Positions 23,798-31,116 of a stretch of 34,683 nucleotides of DNA are shown in pieces. The DNA is from DAOTYX01 sp034434635 (GTDB lineage Bacteria; Chloroflexota; Anaerolineae; B4-G1; DUEL01), in the NCBI GenBank assembly GCA_034434635.1, contig DAOTYX010000164.1, positions 1 to 34,683 of the forward strand, read 5' to 3'. The position numbers were made by a program, and so were the translations under genes. Below the pieces are notes generated by a model, which saw only the letters and a list, made by a program, of their open reading frames with translations, had not been told where the DNA came from and searched no databases. Position 1 is the first letter of the stretch. Every line of letters begins with the position of its first letter.

Positions 23798-24676
23798 TCA
23801 CTCCAGGCCCGCCTCCGCCAGCAGTGGCGGCACGTGTCGTTCCCAGCCCAGGGTCATGATATGGACGCCCTGGCACATCCCCCTCATCTGGCGGATGAGA
23901 CGTGCCCCGATCTGGACCGCCTTGGCAGGCCGCTCCGGCATAGGTACACTGCCGATCTCCTCAATCAGCTCATCAGGGACAGTGACGCCGGCCACATTGC
24001 TGTTCATGAAGCGGGCCATAGCCGCAGACTTGAGCAGGATGATACCAACCAGGATCGGAACTTTCAGGTATTCGACCTGCCGAACGAAGCGTTCGAACTG
24101 AGACGGGTCGTACACCGCTTGCGTCTGGAAGAACTTCGCGCCGGCCTCGACCTTCTTTTCCATTTTGGCGATCTGCGGGCCCAAGGGCTTCGCCCCTGGG
24201 TTGACCACCGCGCCAGGGAAGAAGGTGGGGGTTCCCTGAAGGGGTTTGCCGGCCAAGTCATGGCCGTCTTGCAGCGCGGCCACCGTCTGCAGAAGGGTCA
24301 CCGAATCCAGATCGAACACCGGCTTGGCCTGCGGGTGATCGCCCAGTGTCACGTAGTCGCCCGTCAGACACAGCACGTTCTCAACACCCAGCGCGGCAGC
24401 ACTGAGGAGGTCGGACTGCAGGGCGATGCGGTTGCGGTCACGGCAGGTGATCTGGAAGACGGGCTCAACGTCATGCTCCCTTAGCAGGTGACACACTGCC
24501 AGGGACCCCAGGGTCATCACCGAGCTCTGCTGATCGGTGACGTTCACGGCATCCACGTGATCCCGCAAGAGAGCCGCCATCTCCAGGAGATGGGTGACAT
24601 CCACACCCTTGGGCGGGCCAAGTTCCGCGGTGACCACAAACTTACCCTCAGCCAGGGCCTGGGCCAGCCTACTCAT
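23798..24676 (-). CDS. metF: Methylenetetrahydrofolate reductase MetF, copy 1
   Basis: Reduces 5,10-methylene-THF to 5-methyl-THF, the last step of the methyl branch before methyl transfer. The 292-residue TIM-barrel protein shows AELGPPKG, with Glu18 at the proton-donor position of E. coli MetF, VNVTDQQSS, ITCRDRNRIALQSDLL, LTGDY, and GAKFFQTQAVYD (flavin/folate site). It overlaps its metV partner by four bases (ATGA). Without an NADH-binding partner in view, electrons would come through MetV and the Hdr subunits. About half identical by eye to copy 2 (26292-27209), so not a recent duplicate. Confidence 0.93.
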   Translation of the reverse strand: MSRLAQALAEGKFVVTAELGPPKGVDVTHLLEMAALLRDHVDAVNVTDQQSSVMTLGSLAVCHLLREHDVEPVFQITCRDRNRIALQSDLLSAAALGVENVLCLTGDYVTLGDHPQAKPVFDLDSVTLLQTVAALQDGHDLAGKPLQGTPTFFPGAVVNPGAKPLGPQIAKMEKKVEAGAKFFQTQAVYDPSQFERFVRQVEYLKVPILVGIILLKSAAMARFMNSNVAGVTVPDELIEEIGSVPMPERPAKAVQIGARLIRQMRGMCQGVHIMTLGWERHVPPLLAEAGLE

Positions 24677-25350
24677 CGCTCACCCCCGACCGCAGCCTTT
24701 TCAGCGCGCTTGTTGACCGCGCCTGGATGAGAGGCGGCGCGCCAGTTCTTGGGGCTGTGGATGACCGAGAAGCGTTCCCGCTGTCCCAGAGCCTCCATCC
24801 GCTCGTAGATGGCCACCCAGGCGCAGTCACGCTCCCGATCCACCTCGCACTTGCCATCCTCATACCCCCCGCACGGGCCATTCATCAACCCTTTAGGGCA
24901 CAACGTGACCGGACAGATGGCAGAGGTCTGGGCCAGGATACAATCCCCACACAAGCGACAGCGCTCGTCGCACAGGCTCAGGCTCTGCAGGCGAGCCAGG
25001 AAGAGCGTATTCAAGGCCGGGTAGACAGGCACATCAACCAGTTCAGCAACAGTCTGCACGCCAGCCCCGCAGGCCAGGACCAGCAGGGCATCCGCACGCT
25101 TCACCCGGTCCTGGTCCCGCCTCAAGAGGAGCCTTGTCGTCCGGACATCACAAGCAGCCTCCTCGGTGACCACCCAACCGGTACACTCCTTGCCTGCCTG
25201 AGTCAGGTCCTGCGCCATCTGGCGTGTTTCCTTCTCGCCACCCGTGCCCCACGTGGTTGCGCAGACGCCGCAGCCGATGAGGTATATCCGCTCATTTCCG
25301 GCCAACGAAGCCAGGATCTCCTCAAACTCCTTCTGTTCCGTGATAACCAT
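24673..25350 (-). CDS. metV: MetV: cysteine-rich partner of MetF, copy 1
   Basis: Small Fe-S/zinc protein of the MTHFR C-terminal-domain family (PF12225) that binds MetF in acetogens and passes electrons to its flavin. The 225 residues show GCGVCATTWGTGGEKE at 26-41, LACGAGVQT at 92-100, and a cysteine-rich segment CRLCGDCI, CPVTLCPKGLMNGPCGG, KCEV and DCAW (131-177). The tail (KNWRAASHPG) is like that of other MetVs. GGGAGGGGAG precedes the ATG at 25350. Together with the overlapping metF it forms a standard metVF pair. Confidence 0.9.
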   Translation of the reverse strand: MVITEQKEFEEILASLAGNERIYLIGCGVCATTWGTGGEKETRQMAQDLTQAGKECTGWVVTEEAACDVRTTRLLLRRDQDRVKRADALLVLACGAGVQTVAELVDVPVYPALNTLFLARLQSLSLCDERCRLCGDCILAQTSAICPVTLCPKGLMNGPCGGYEDGKCEVDRERDCAWVAIYERMEALGQRERFSVIHSPKNWRAASHPGAVNKRAEKAAVGGER

Positions 25351-25427
25351 CGCTCCCCTCCCTGGCCTGGTAACAGACGGCCCTCAGTGCCTGCCCCGAC
25401 ACAAGGGCCCTAAGGCTCACCAGGACG

Positions 25428-25447
25428 GCCCCTGCATGGCACGGGGC
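25428..25447 (-). other. Hairpin between response regulator and metV copy 1
   Basis: GCCCC (25428-25432) pairs with GGGGC (25443-25447), with TGC/GCA continuing the stem past one unpaired base. It lies in a 125-base gap, the largest inside the right-hand cluster upstream of copy 1. No promoter is seen there. It may tune the ratio of the regulator to the metVF pair. Confidence 0.35.
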
Positions 25448-25475
25448 GGTCTTCTGTGGTCACCCCCCTGACCCG

Positions 25476-25862
25476 TTACCGCTTCAGAAGCCGCGCGATC
25501 CGCGCCAACAGTTCTGTCGGGCGCACTGGCTTGTCAATGAAGTCATCTGCCTCCAGCATCATGCCATCCAATACGGAGTAAGCGGTGTCGCTGATGTGCT
25601 GTGAGAGGCTGGTCAACATGATCACAGGGATATTCTGCAGGAGAGGGTCGCTCTTGAGCTTCTCACACACGTAGAAGCCATCTTGAGTGGGCATGATGAT
25701 GTCCAACAGGATCAGGTCAGGCTGAACCTCGGCCACCTTTGCCAGCGCTTCATCCCCATCGTAGGCGACGACCACCTCATAGGGGACGCTTTCCAACACG
25801 GTTCGCGTCGCCTCGACGAAATCAGGGTCATCATCCACGAGCAGGATCTTGGCCTCGGCCAT
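25476..25862 (-). CDS. Single-domain response regulator, REC 1
   Basis: 128 residues forming only a receiver domain. Acidic pocket DDD (10-12), phosphorylation site Asp54 in LLDIIMP, a Thr in VIMLTS and a Lys in DKPV are all present, so it should accept phosphate. There is no DNA-binding or enzymatic output domain; it must act through protein contact or a phosphorelay. It follows REC 2 by three bases. Partner kinases are probably the two encoded at 27265-29877. Confidence 0.92.
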   Translation of the reverse strand: MAEAKILLVDDDPDFVEATRTVLESVPYEVVVAYDGDEALAKVAEVQPDLILLDIIMPTQDGFYVCEKLKSDPLLQNIPVIMLTSLSQHISDTAYSVLDGMMLEADDFIDKPVRPTELLARIARLLKR

Positions 25863-25865
25863 GTG

Positions 25866-26261
25866 TCACCCCCGCTTCAACAGGAGACCGACGCGCCGCA
25901 GCAGTTCGGATGGGGGCACCGGCTTCTCGATGTAGTCCTGCACATCCATAGCCAGGCCTGTCTCCAACTCGTAGCGCCGATAGCTGGCATCTTCACGCAC
26001 CGAGGTCAGGATCATGATGGGCAGTTTTCGATAGCGCGGATGCTGGCGCAGGTCGCGCACCACCGCGAAGCCGTCCATGCGCGGCATCAGGAGGTCCAGG
26101 ATAAGGAGGTCAGGCTCCTCTTCCTTGATCGCCTGCATGCACTCCAGTCCATCGCGGGCGGTGCGGATCTGATATTGGCCGGTGCTCTCCAATATCGTGG
26201 TGAGCGCCTCGACAATATCCGGATCGTCGTCCACCACCAGGATCTTGGGTTGCTGTTCCAT
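25866..26261 (-). CDS. Single-domain response regulator, REC 2
   Basis: 131 residues, receiver domain only. DDD at 11-13, Asp56 in LILDLLMPRMDG, Thr in IMILTS, Lys in EKPVPPSEL. Related to REC 1 but clearly diverged, so the two may serve different kinases or form a relay. The ribosome site GGAGG lies before the ATG at 26261. It starts 30 bases after metF copy 2. Confidence 0.92.
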   Translation of the reverse strand: MEQQPKILVVDDDPDIVEALTTILESTGQYQIRTARDGLECMQAIKEEEPDLLILDLLMPRMDGFAVVRDLRQHPRYRKLPIMILTSVREDASYRRYELETGLAMDVQDYIEKPVPPSELLRRVGLLLKRG

Positions 26262-26291
26262 CGCTCCTCAACCTCCTTTCCGTGTCCGTCA

Positions 26292-27209
26292 CTACAGGAT
26301 CGGCCGGGGGTAGAGGCCCGCTCGTTGCACGATCACCGGGACGATCTCCTCCCAGGCGACGGCCATGATGTGGATGCCGTGGACCCCTTCGATCTGGCGT
26401 ACCTGCTCGATGATCTCCAGGCAGATGCGGACCCCCTCCTCTTTAGCGTCTTCGGCCTTCTCCATACGTTCCACGAGATCGTTGGGGACGATCAGGCCGG
26501 AGACATAGTCCCGCATATAGCGCGCCATACCGGCCGATTTCATGGGAATGATGCCGGCCAGGATATGGACCTTCTCGTGCAGGCCCCGCTGGCGCACACC
26601 TTCCATGAAGCGAGCAAAGCGCTCCACGTCGAAGACTCCCTGGGTCTGGATAAAATCAGCCCCGGCACGGACCTTTTTCTCCAACCGGAGCGGGCGAAAC
26701 TCGAAGGGATCCGCAAAGGGATTGGCAGCCGCGCCGATGAACAGGGGTACGGCGCCAGAGATCTTCTCCCCACACAGGAACTGCCCCTCGTCCCGCATCT
26801 TCCGCACCATCTGGACCAACTGGATGGAGTCCACGTCGTGGACATTCTTGGACTCCGGGTGATTGCCGAACTTCTGATGGTCGCCGGAAAGGCAGAGGAG
26901 GTTGCCAATCCCCAAAGCCACCGCTCCCAGGATGTCCGACTGGATCGCGATGCGGTTGCGATCCCGGCAGGTCATCTGCATCACAGGGTCGAGCCCTGTC
27001 TGCTTGACGATCGCACAGGCCGCCACGCTCGACATCCGCACCACAGCGGTCTGATTGTCGGTGATATTGACCGCGTCCACATAGCTTCTCAGCACTTCGG
27101 CCTTGCGGCGGACGAAGTCGGCGCTGGTGCCCTTGGGCGGTCCCAACTCGCTGGTGACCGCGAAGTGGCCTGCAGTCAACACCTTTTCCAAATTGGTTCC
27201 ACTCTTCAT
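26292..27209 (-). CDS. metF: Methylenetetrahydrofolate reductase MetF, copy 2
   Basis: Same reaction as copy 1. The 305 residues show SELGPPKG (Glu21 as probable proton donor), VNITDNQTAVVRMSS, MTCRDRNRIAIQSDILG, LCLSGDH, AGADFIQTQGVFD and GIIPMKSAGMARYM. The frame can be extended to a TTG at 27233, but that codon lies within the TATAAT of a promoter, so the ATG at 27209 is preferred; AAAGGA lies about 11 bases before it. It is separated from a metV copy (29886-30575) by two kinase genes, unlike copy 1, which overlaps its metV. Confidence 0.92.
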   Translation of the reverse strand: MKSGTNLEKVLTAGHFAVTSELGPPKGTSADFVRRKAEVLRSYVDAVNITDNQTAVVRMSSVAACAIVKQTGLDPVMQMTCRDRNRIAIQSDILGAVALGIGNLLCLSGDHQKFGNHPESKNVHDVDSIQLVQMVRKMRDEGQFLCGEKISGAVPLFIGAAANPFADPFEFRPLRLEKKVRAGADFIQTQGVFDVERFARFMEGVRQRGLHEKVHILAGIIPMKSAGMARYMRDYVSGLIVPNDLVERMEKAEDAKEEGVRICLEIIEQVRQIEGVHGIHIMAVAWEEIVPVIVQRAGLYPRPIL

Positions 27210-27232
27210 ATGTGCCACCGTCCTTTCTGACA

Positions 27233-27260
27233 ATTATACTCGGCTGGGCCGACCTGACCA
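27233..27260 (-). promoter_or_regulatory. Internal promoter before metF copy 2
   Basis: On the minus strand TGGTCA (27255-27260), a 16-base spacer and a perfect TATAAT (27233-27238), in the 55-base gap after the cNMP-domain kinase gene. It would let metF, both regulators and the second metVF-hdrCB group be made separately from the hdrA-mvhD part. Confidence 0.65.
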
Positions 27261-27264
27261 GCAC

Positions 27265-28479
27265 TCAGGCTTCATCAGGCCAGTCAGATGGCCTCTGTTC
27301 ATCAGTCTCGCCAACCTCATCATCTGCGCCGTCGGCCCTGTCACCGGGCAACGGTAGATGACGAGGCAACGCGATAGTAAACCGGGTGCCCGGTTTCCCT
27401 TCCTGGTAAGGGCTCTCCAGCCAGATCTGCCCCTGATGGGCATCCACGATCTTCTTGGCGATGGACAGCCCCAGGCCAGCGCCACTCACGTCTCCCACGT
27501 TGCGGGCGCGAAAGAAATCCTCGAAGATGTTTGCCTGATCCTCTGGCGGGATACCAATGCCCTCATCGCTGACCTGGACCCAGAGCGTGTCCTGATCTTC
27601 CCACGAGCGCAGCGTCACCGTGCTGCCGGGAGGAGAGAACTTGATCGCGTTGTTCAAGAGGTTGGTCAGCACCTGTCGCAGGCGCTGGGGTGCGCCAACG
27701 ATCTCCCCGAACTGCTCAGGGGCCTTGACCTCGATCGAGATATCTTTCTCCTTTGCCGCCAGTCGGACGTCCTCTACAGAACGGTCACCGAACTCCCGTG
27801 GATTGAACCGCACAAACTCGGCCTGGATCTGCTCCGGGCGCATGCGAGCCAGGTCCAGCAAGTCATTGATGAGGCCGGCGAGATCGTGGATGCGCAGGAC
27901 GCTCCGCTCCAGCATCCGCTGCTGTTTCGGGGTCAGTTCACCCGTGAAGCCGCCCAGCATCACCTCCAGGTAGTTTTCCACCGCCGCCAGGGGAGCCTTC
28001 AGTTCGTGGGAGACGATGGAGAGGAAGTAAGTGAGCATGCCGGTCATGTCCCGCAACCGTGCCCCGACCATCTCGGCTATGCCAACCATAAACTGGTGAC
28101 CCGCCCGAGGGTTATGGAGCATAAACTCCCGCAATGGCTCAGCCTCGATGGCGATGAATGTACATGGTTCCAGACAGATGCCGGTGAGAGTGAATCTGTA
28201 GGGGGCGACGACGGTAGACCAGCCCACAGCATCCCCTGGGCCAATCACGCTCACATTGGCGCGGCGCACCGTGCCGTGTCGGCCCAGCTGAATGCGCTTG
28301 TCCAACGCTGCCTTCCCGGTCAGGAGCAGACGCAATCTGTCGGCGGGGTCACCCTCGCAGGCAAACACTTCCCCTGGACTCCTCCGCTCGATCTTGCAGA
28401 TCTCCGCCAATTCGCCCAGATCCTCGACCGAGAGATAGGCCAGGAGGGGAAACCGTTTGAGCATCTCAACCGTCACCAT
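27265..28479 (-). CDS. Sensor histidine kinase with N-terminal CRP/cNMP-binding-like domain
   Basis: 404 residues, soluble. Residues about 9-125 resemble the beta-roll of cyclic-nucleotide-binding domains (LTGKAALDKR, VIGPGDAVGWST, FIAIEAEPLREFML). The FGE motif that holds the ribose in cAMP-binding proteins is replaced by VGW, so the ligand may not be a cyclic nucleotide; CRP-fold sensors also bind heme, clusters or other effectors. Residues 147-215 are a HisKA domain with His158 in SHELKAPL, and 255-375 an ATPase with NNAIKFSP, DEGIGIP and GAGLGLSI. AAGGAG before the ATG lies at the end of the upstream kinase gene, six bases apart. Confidence 0.88.
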   Translation of the reverse strand: MVTVEMLKRFPLLAYLSVEDLGELAEICKIERRSPGEVFACEGDPADRLRLLLTGKAALDKRIQLGRHGTVRRANVSVIGPGDAVGWSTVVAPYRFTLTGICLEPCTFIAIEAEPLREFMLHNPRAGHQFMVGIAEMVGARLRDMTGMLTYFLSIVSHELKAPLAAVENYLEVMLGGFTGELTPKQQRMLERSVLRIHDLAGLINDLLDLARMRPEQIQAEFVRFNPREFGDRSVEDVRLAAKEKDISIEVKAPEQFGEIVGAPQRLRQVLTNLLNNAIKFSPPGSTVTLRSWEDQDTLWVQVSDEGIGIPPEDQANIFEDFFRARNVGDVSGAGLGLSIAKKIVDAHQGQIWLESPYQEGKPGTRFTIALPRHLPLPGDRADGADDEVGETDEQRPSDWPDEA

Positions 28480-28485
28480 GGCTCA

Positions 28486-29877
28486 TCACTCCTTGTCGCT
28501 CCTCTCCTGTGGTGACAGGGGCAAGGAGAACGAGAAGCGGCTGCCCTTACCGTCCCCAAAGCAGGGGCTGGTCACCCAGATTTCTCCCCCGTGAGCCTCC
28601 ACGATCTTTCGGGCAGTACTCAGCCCCAACCCGGCGCCAGGTATGAACTCCTTACGCTGAACACGGAAATAGTCCTCGAAGATGTGCGACAGGTAGAGCG
28701 CAGAGATTCCAGGCCCCTGATCCACGACATCCACCTGCACCACATTCTCATACTGGTGAACCTCCAACACCACCAGGCCACCCCGGGGAGAGAACTTGAC
28801 CCCATTGTCCAGGAGGTTGGTCACGACCTGCTGCAAGCGACGGGGCGCCACATACACCGAGGGCAGACCCTCCGGTATTCGTATCTCCAGCGTAACTTCC
28901 TTCTCCTCGGCCTTCGGCCGCATCTCTTCCGAAGACCGCCGCACCACGTCCTCCAAAAGCACGAACTCCATCTCCTCCGCAATCCGCTCTGGAGCCAACT
29001 GCGACACGTCCAGGAAATCATTGATCAGCCGGATGAGTTCCAACACACGAACGTTGGCCCGTTCCATCCAGACACGTTGTTTTTCATTGACCTCACCGAC
29101 AAACCCGTCCAGGATGGCTTGCAAATAGTTGGCAACCACGGCCAGAGGCGTCTTCAGATCGTGTGAGGCCAACGCCAGAAAGAAGGCCCTCATGCGGTCG
29201 AGTTCCTCCAACCTCTGACCAGCCTCGACCAGTTCTCGCTCCCTGGCCTGCGCCTCTCGCTCGTACTGACGACGCAACTGCTCTACAATGATCGTTGCAC
29301 CAGCAGTCAACCCGAACAATGCGGCCGCAAAACCGACCGTCAGCACGACCAGATACATCGCGTTGCGATACAGGCCGACAGGAGCCAGCTCCTCCAGATG
29401 CACATGAGAGATCCACCCCGCGTACTCCGCACCCGCGAGCAGGAGGAATAACCCGACAGTCAGCCCTGCCACCATGTAGGCGTCGCGGCGACTGAGCATG
29501 ATACTGCCGAAGCCCACATGGAATAGATAGAACAGGAAAAACGGTGTCTCGATCCCGCCGACGAAATGCAGCAATGCTGTCAGCGCCAGCAGATCAGAGA
29601 TGACCTGGACCAGAGCAAAACGGCGGTCCGACCGCGCTGCACCGAAGGCCTCCCGTTTCTCCGCCGGTCGGCGTCCCTGCCACAGAGCAAAGATGGTGTT
29701 GTAAAGGACGATCACCGCAACAATGACCAGGGAGGGGAAGAGTGACAGGTCGAGATTCAGGACGTACCGCGCCACCAACAGCCCGGCTACAACTGCGGCA
29801 ACAGCCATCCACCGCAGGCGGATGTACTGCCGCAGCCAGCGCGACAGCCACCCTCCCTCCACCGGCTCGCTGGCCAT
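28486..29877 (-). CDS. RegB-like six-helix membrane sensor histidine kinase
   Basis: 463 residues. About six hydrophobic helices between residues 23 and 197 form the sensor, then a charged coiled coil (200-230), HisKA with His239 in SHDLKTPL, and an ATPase with NLLDNGVKFSP, DQGPGIS and GAGLGLSTARK. The membrane part holds HFVGGIETPFFLFYLFH (104-120), which matches the GGxxNPF quinone-binding signature of RegB/PrrB except for Thr in place of Asn. RegB kinases sense quinone-pool redox state. No cysteine is seen beside the H-box, unlike RegB. Encoded eight bases after metV copy 2. Confidence 0.85.
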   Translation of the reverse strand: MASEPVEGGWLSRWLRQYIRLRWMAVAAVVAGLLVARYVLNLDLSLFPSLVIVAVIVLYNTIFALWQGRRPAEKREAFGAARSDRRFALVQVISDLLALTALLHFVGGIETPFFLFYLFHVGFGSIMLSRRDAYMVAGLTVGLFLLLAGAEYAGWISHVHLEELAPVGLYRNAMYLVVLTVGFAAALFGLTAGATIIVEQLRRQYEREAQARERELVEAGQRLEELDRMRAFFLALASHDLKTPLAVVANYLQAILDGFVGEVNEKQRVWMERANVRVLELIRLINDFLDVSQLAPERIAEEMEFVLLEDVVRRSSEEMRPKAEEKEVTLEIRIPEGLPSVYVAPRRLQQVVTNLLDNGVKFSPRGGLVVLEVHQYENVVQVDVVDQGPGISALYLSHIFEDYFRVQRKEFIPGAGLGLSTARKIVEAHGGEIWVTSPCFGDGKGSRFSFSLPLSPQERSDKE

Positions 29878-29885
29878 GGGACAGG

Positions 29886-30575
29886 TCAGTCCTCCTTGTG
29901 CTCCCCTGGCAACCGCAGGTCATCCCGCACGATCTTGCGCGGCCCGCCGTCGCGGCTCTTCGACCAGTTCTTGGTCGGCTGAACTTCCAGGAGTCGCTCC
30001 TCCTGGCCCATTTTCACTGCTCGCTCCCAGATGAGCTGCCACGCACAGGGAATGTCCGGATTCACCTCGCAGACCCCCCGCTGCGACCCTCCGCAGGGGC
30101 CGTTCAGGAGCTGCTTGGAGCAGCGAGAGATAGGGCAGATGCCGAAGGTAATGCCCAGGATGCAGTCTCCACAAGCCTGGCAGCGCTCCTCCCATACCCC
30201 CTGCTCTTCCGGCAGACCCAGGAAGGTCGTGTTCAGGCCTGGCAGGGTGAGCATATTGGGGAAGCGCTCATTCATCGCCTGCACACCGATGCCACAGGCC
30301 AGGCTGAGCACGACATCGTACTCCGACAGGCGCTCCTTGAGCGGATCAATGTACTCCCATTCGCACTGCCGCTGCACCGTCACCTCGTCCACCTCCAGTG
30401 GGTGGCCATCCAGTTTGCTCTTCATGCGCAGCGCAGAGGCCAGGATGCCCACCTCCTTCTCACCGCCCGCGAAGCAGACGGTGACGCAGGTGCCGCAGCC
30501 GGCCACCAGAACCTTGCGTGCGTCGCCCAGCAGATTCAGGATCTCCTCCAGGGACTTCTGTTCACCGACAATCAT
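29886..30575 (-). CDS. metV: MetV: cysteine-rich partner of MetF, copy 2
   Basis: 229 residues of the same family as copy 1. Seen: GCGTCVTVCFAGGEKE (26-41, with an extra Cys34), LACGIGVQAM (92-101), and CQACGDCILGITFGICPISRC, LNGPCGG, VCEV, PCAW (132-177). The tail is longer and more basic. The open frame extends to 30632 but that part is a translation of heptamer repeats; the ATG at 30575 has GGAGG before it. It directly follows mvhD, the usual neighbour in MetVF-Hdr clusters of acetogens, though the next genes are kinases rather than metF. Confidence 0.9.
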   Translation of the reverse strand: MIVGEQKSLEEILNLLGDARKVLVAGCGTCVTVCFAGGEKEVGILASALRMKSKLDGHPLEVDEVTVQRQCEWEYIDPLKERLSEYDVVLSLACGIGVQAMNERFPNMLTLPGLNTTFLGLPEEQGVWEERCQACGDCILGITFGICPISRCSKQLLNGPCGGSQRGVCEVNPDIPCAWQLIWERAVKMGQEERLLEVQPTKNWSKSRDGGPRKIVRDDLRLPGEHKED

Positions 30576-30594
30576 TGCGACCTCCGTGGTATAG

Positions 30595-30629
30595 GTTGCG
30601 TGTTGCGTGTTACGTGTTGCGTGTTGCGT
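30595..30629. repeat. Heptanucleotide repeat GTTGCGT x5 at the mvhD 3' end
   Basis: Five adjacent 7-bp units, one with A for G. The mvhD stop codon (TAA at 30612-30610) is formed inside the third unit by that change, so the last residues of MvhD are encoded by the repeat. Confidence 0.9.
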
Positions 30630-31062
30630 CACACGTGGTGCGGGTCGTGTCCTGCAGCGGATTAGGTCCCAACGCCCGCACCGTCTCGGTCATCTCCTCG
30701 ACTGCCGCAGCGAACTGAGCGGCCATAGCAGACGAGAGGTTGACCATACGCACCCGTTCTCGGCCCAGACCGATCTGGTCGAGCAGACTGGCGACGTACT
30801 GCACCCTGCGCTTGGCGTTGACATTACCTTCCAGGTAATGACACTCACCCTCCAGTCAGCCGGCCACCATCACACCGTCTATGCCACGCTCGAAGGCATG
30901 GAGGATCTCCGTCACCTCCACCCGCCCCGAACACGGCACCTCGACGATGCGGACGCTGGTGGGATAGCGCAGCCGCATCGCTCCCGCCAGGTCAGCAGCG
31001 GCGTAGGCGCAGTAGTGACAGCAAAAGGCCAGTATCTTCGGCTCGAACGCTGGCTCGCTCAT
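30610..31062 (-). CDS. mvhD: MvhD/VhuD-type [2Fe-2S] protein with predicted selenocysteine
   Basis: Electron-transfer subunit linking a hydrogenase or other donor to HdrA. Read through one in-frame TGA (30858-30856, residue 69) it gives 150 residues that fit the family along the whole length: LAFCCHYCAYAAADLAGAMR, VPCSGRVEV, GIDGVMVAG-U-LEGECHYLEG, NVNAKRRVQYV and LLDQIGLGRERVRMVNLS. The TGA takes the place of the Cys in the usual GCxxGxCHY, a site where Sec is known in VhuD-type methanogen proteins. Cys14, 15, 18, 44 and 74 remain. A hairpin fitting the SECIS rules follows. Ordinary annotation would give two fragments (31062-30856 and 30804-30610). Alternative: a nonsense mutation. Confidence 0.85.
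30819..30843 (-). promoter_or_regulatory. Candidate bacterial SECIS element in mvhD
   Basis: CATTACC (30840-30834) and GGTAATG (30828-30822) form a perfect 7-bp stem with the five-base loop TGGAA; beyond a T-T mismatch two more pairs follow. The apical loop begins 22 bases after the TGA and has G at its second position. These agree with general bacterial SECIS rules: loop 16-37 bases from UGA, 3-14 bases long, G in the first two positions. Confidence 0.7.
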
Positions 31063-31116
31063 CCCTCAACCTCTCCCTCTCTCCGCACCCCCCCGTGTCT
31101 CCGCGCCCCCCGGTCC
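31063..31116 (-). other. G-rich spacer with imperfect tandem duplication between hdrA and mvhD
   Basis: On the minus strand a unit like CGGGGGGCGCGGAGACA is followed at once by a near copy. The tracts of six and seven G could form a quadruplex or slow translation before the mvhD ribosome site GAGAGG. Role unknown. Confidence 0.4.

Noticed and set aside
26292..27233. TTG at 27233 as the metF copy 2 start
   Set aside because: The codon overlaps a TATAAT promoter element; ATG at 27209 matches family N-termini better.
30610..31062. mvhD as a pseudogene or as two separate small genes
   Set aside because: Both halves keep family residues in one frame, the second has no start near the TGA, the TGA is at a known Sec site, and a SECIS-like hairpin follows.
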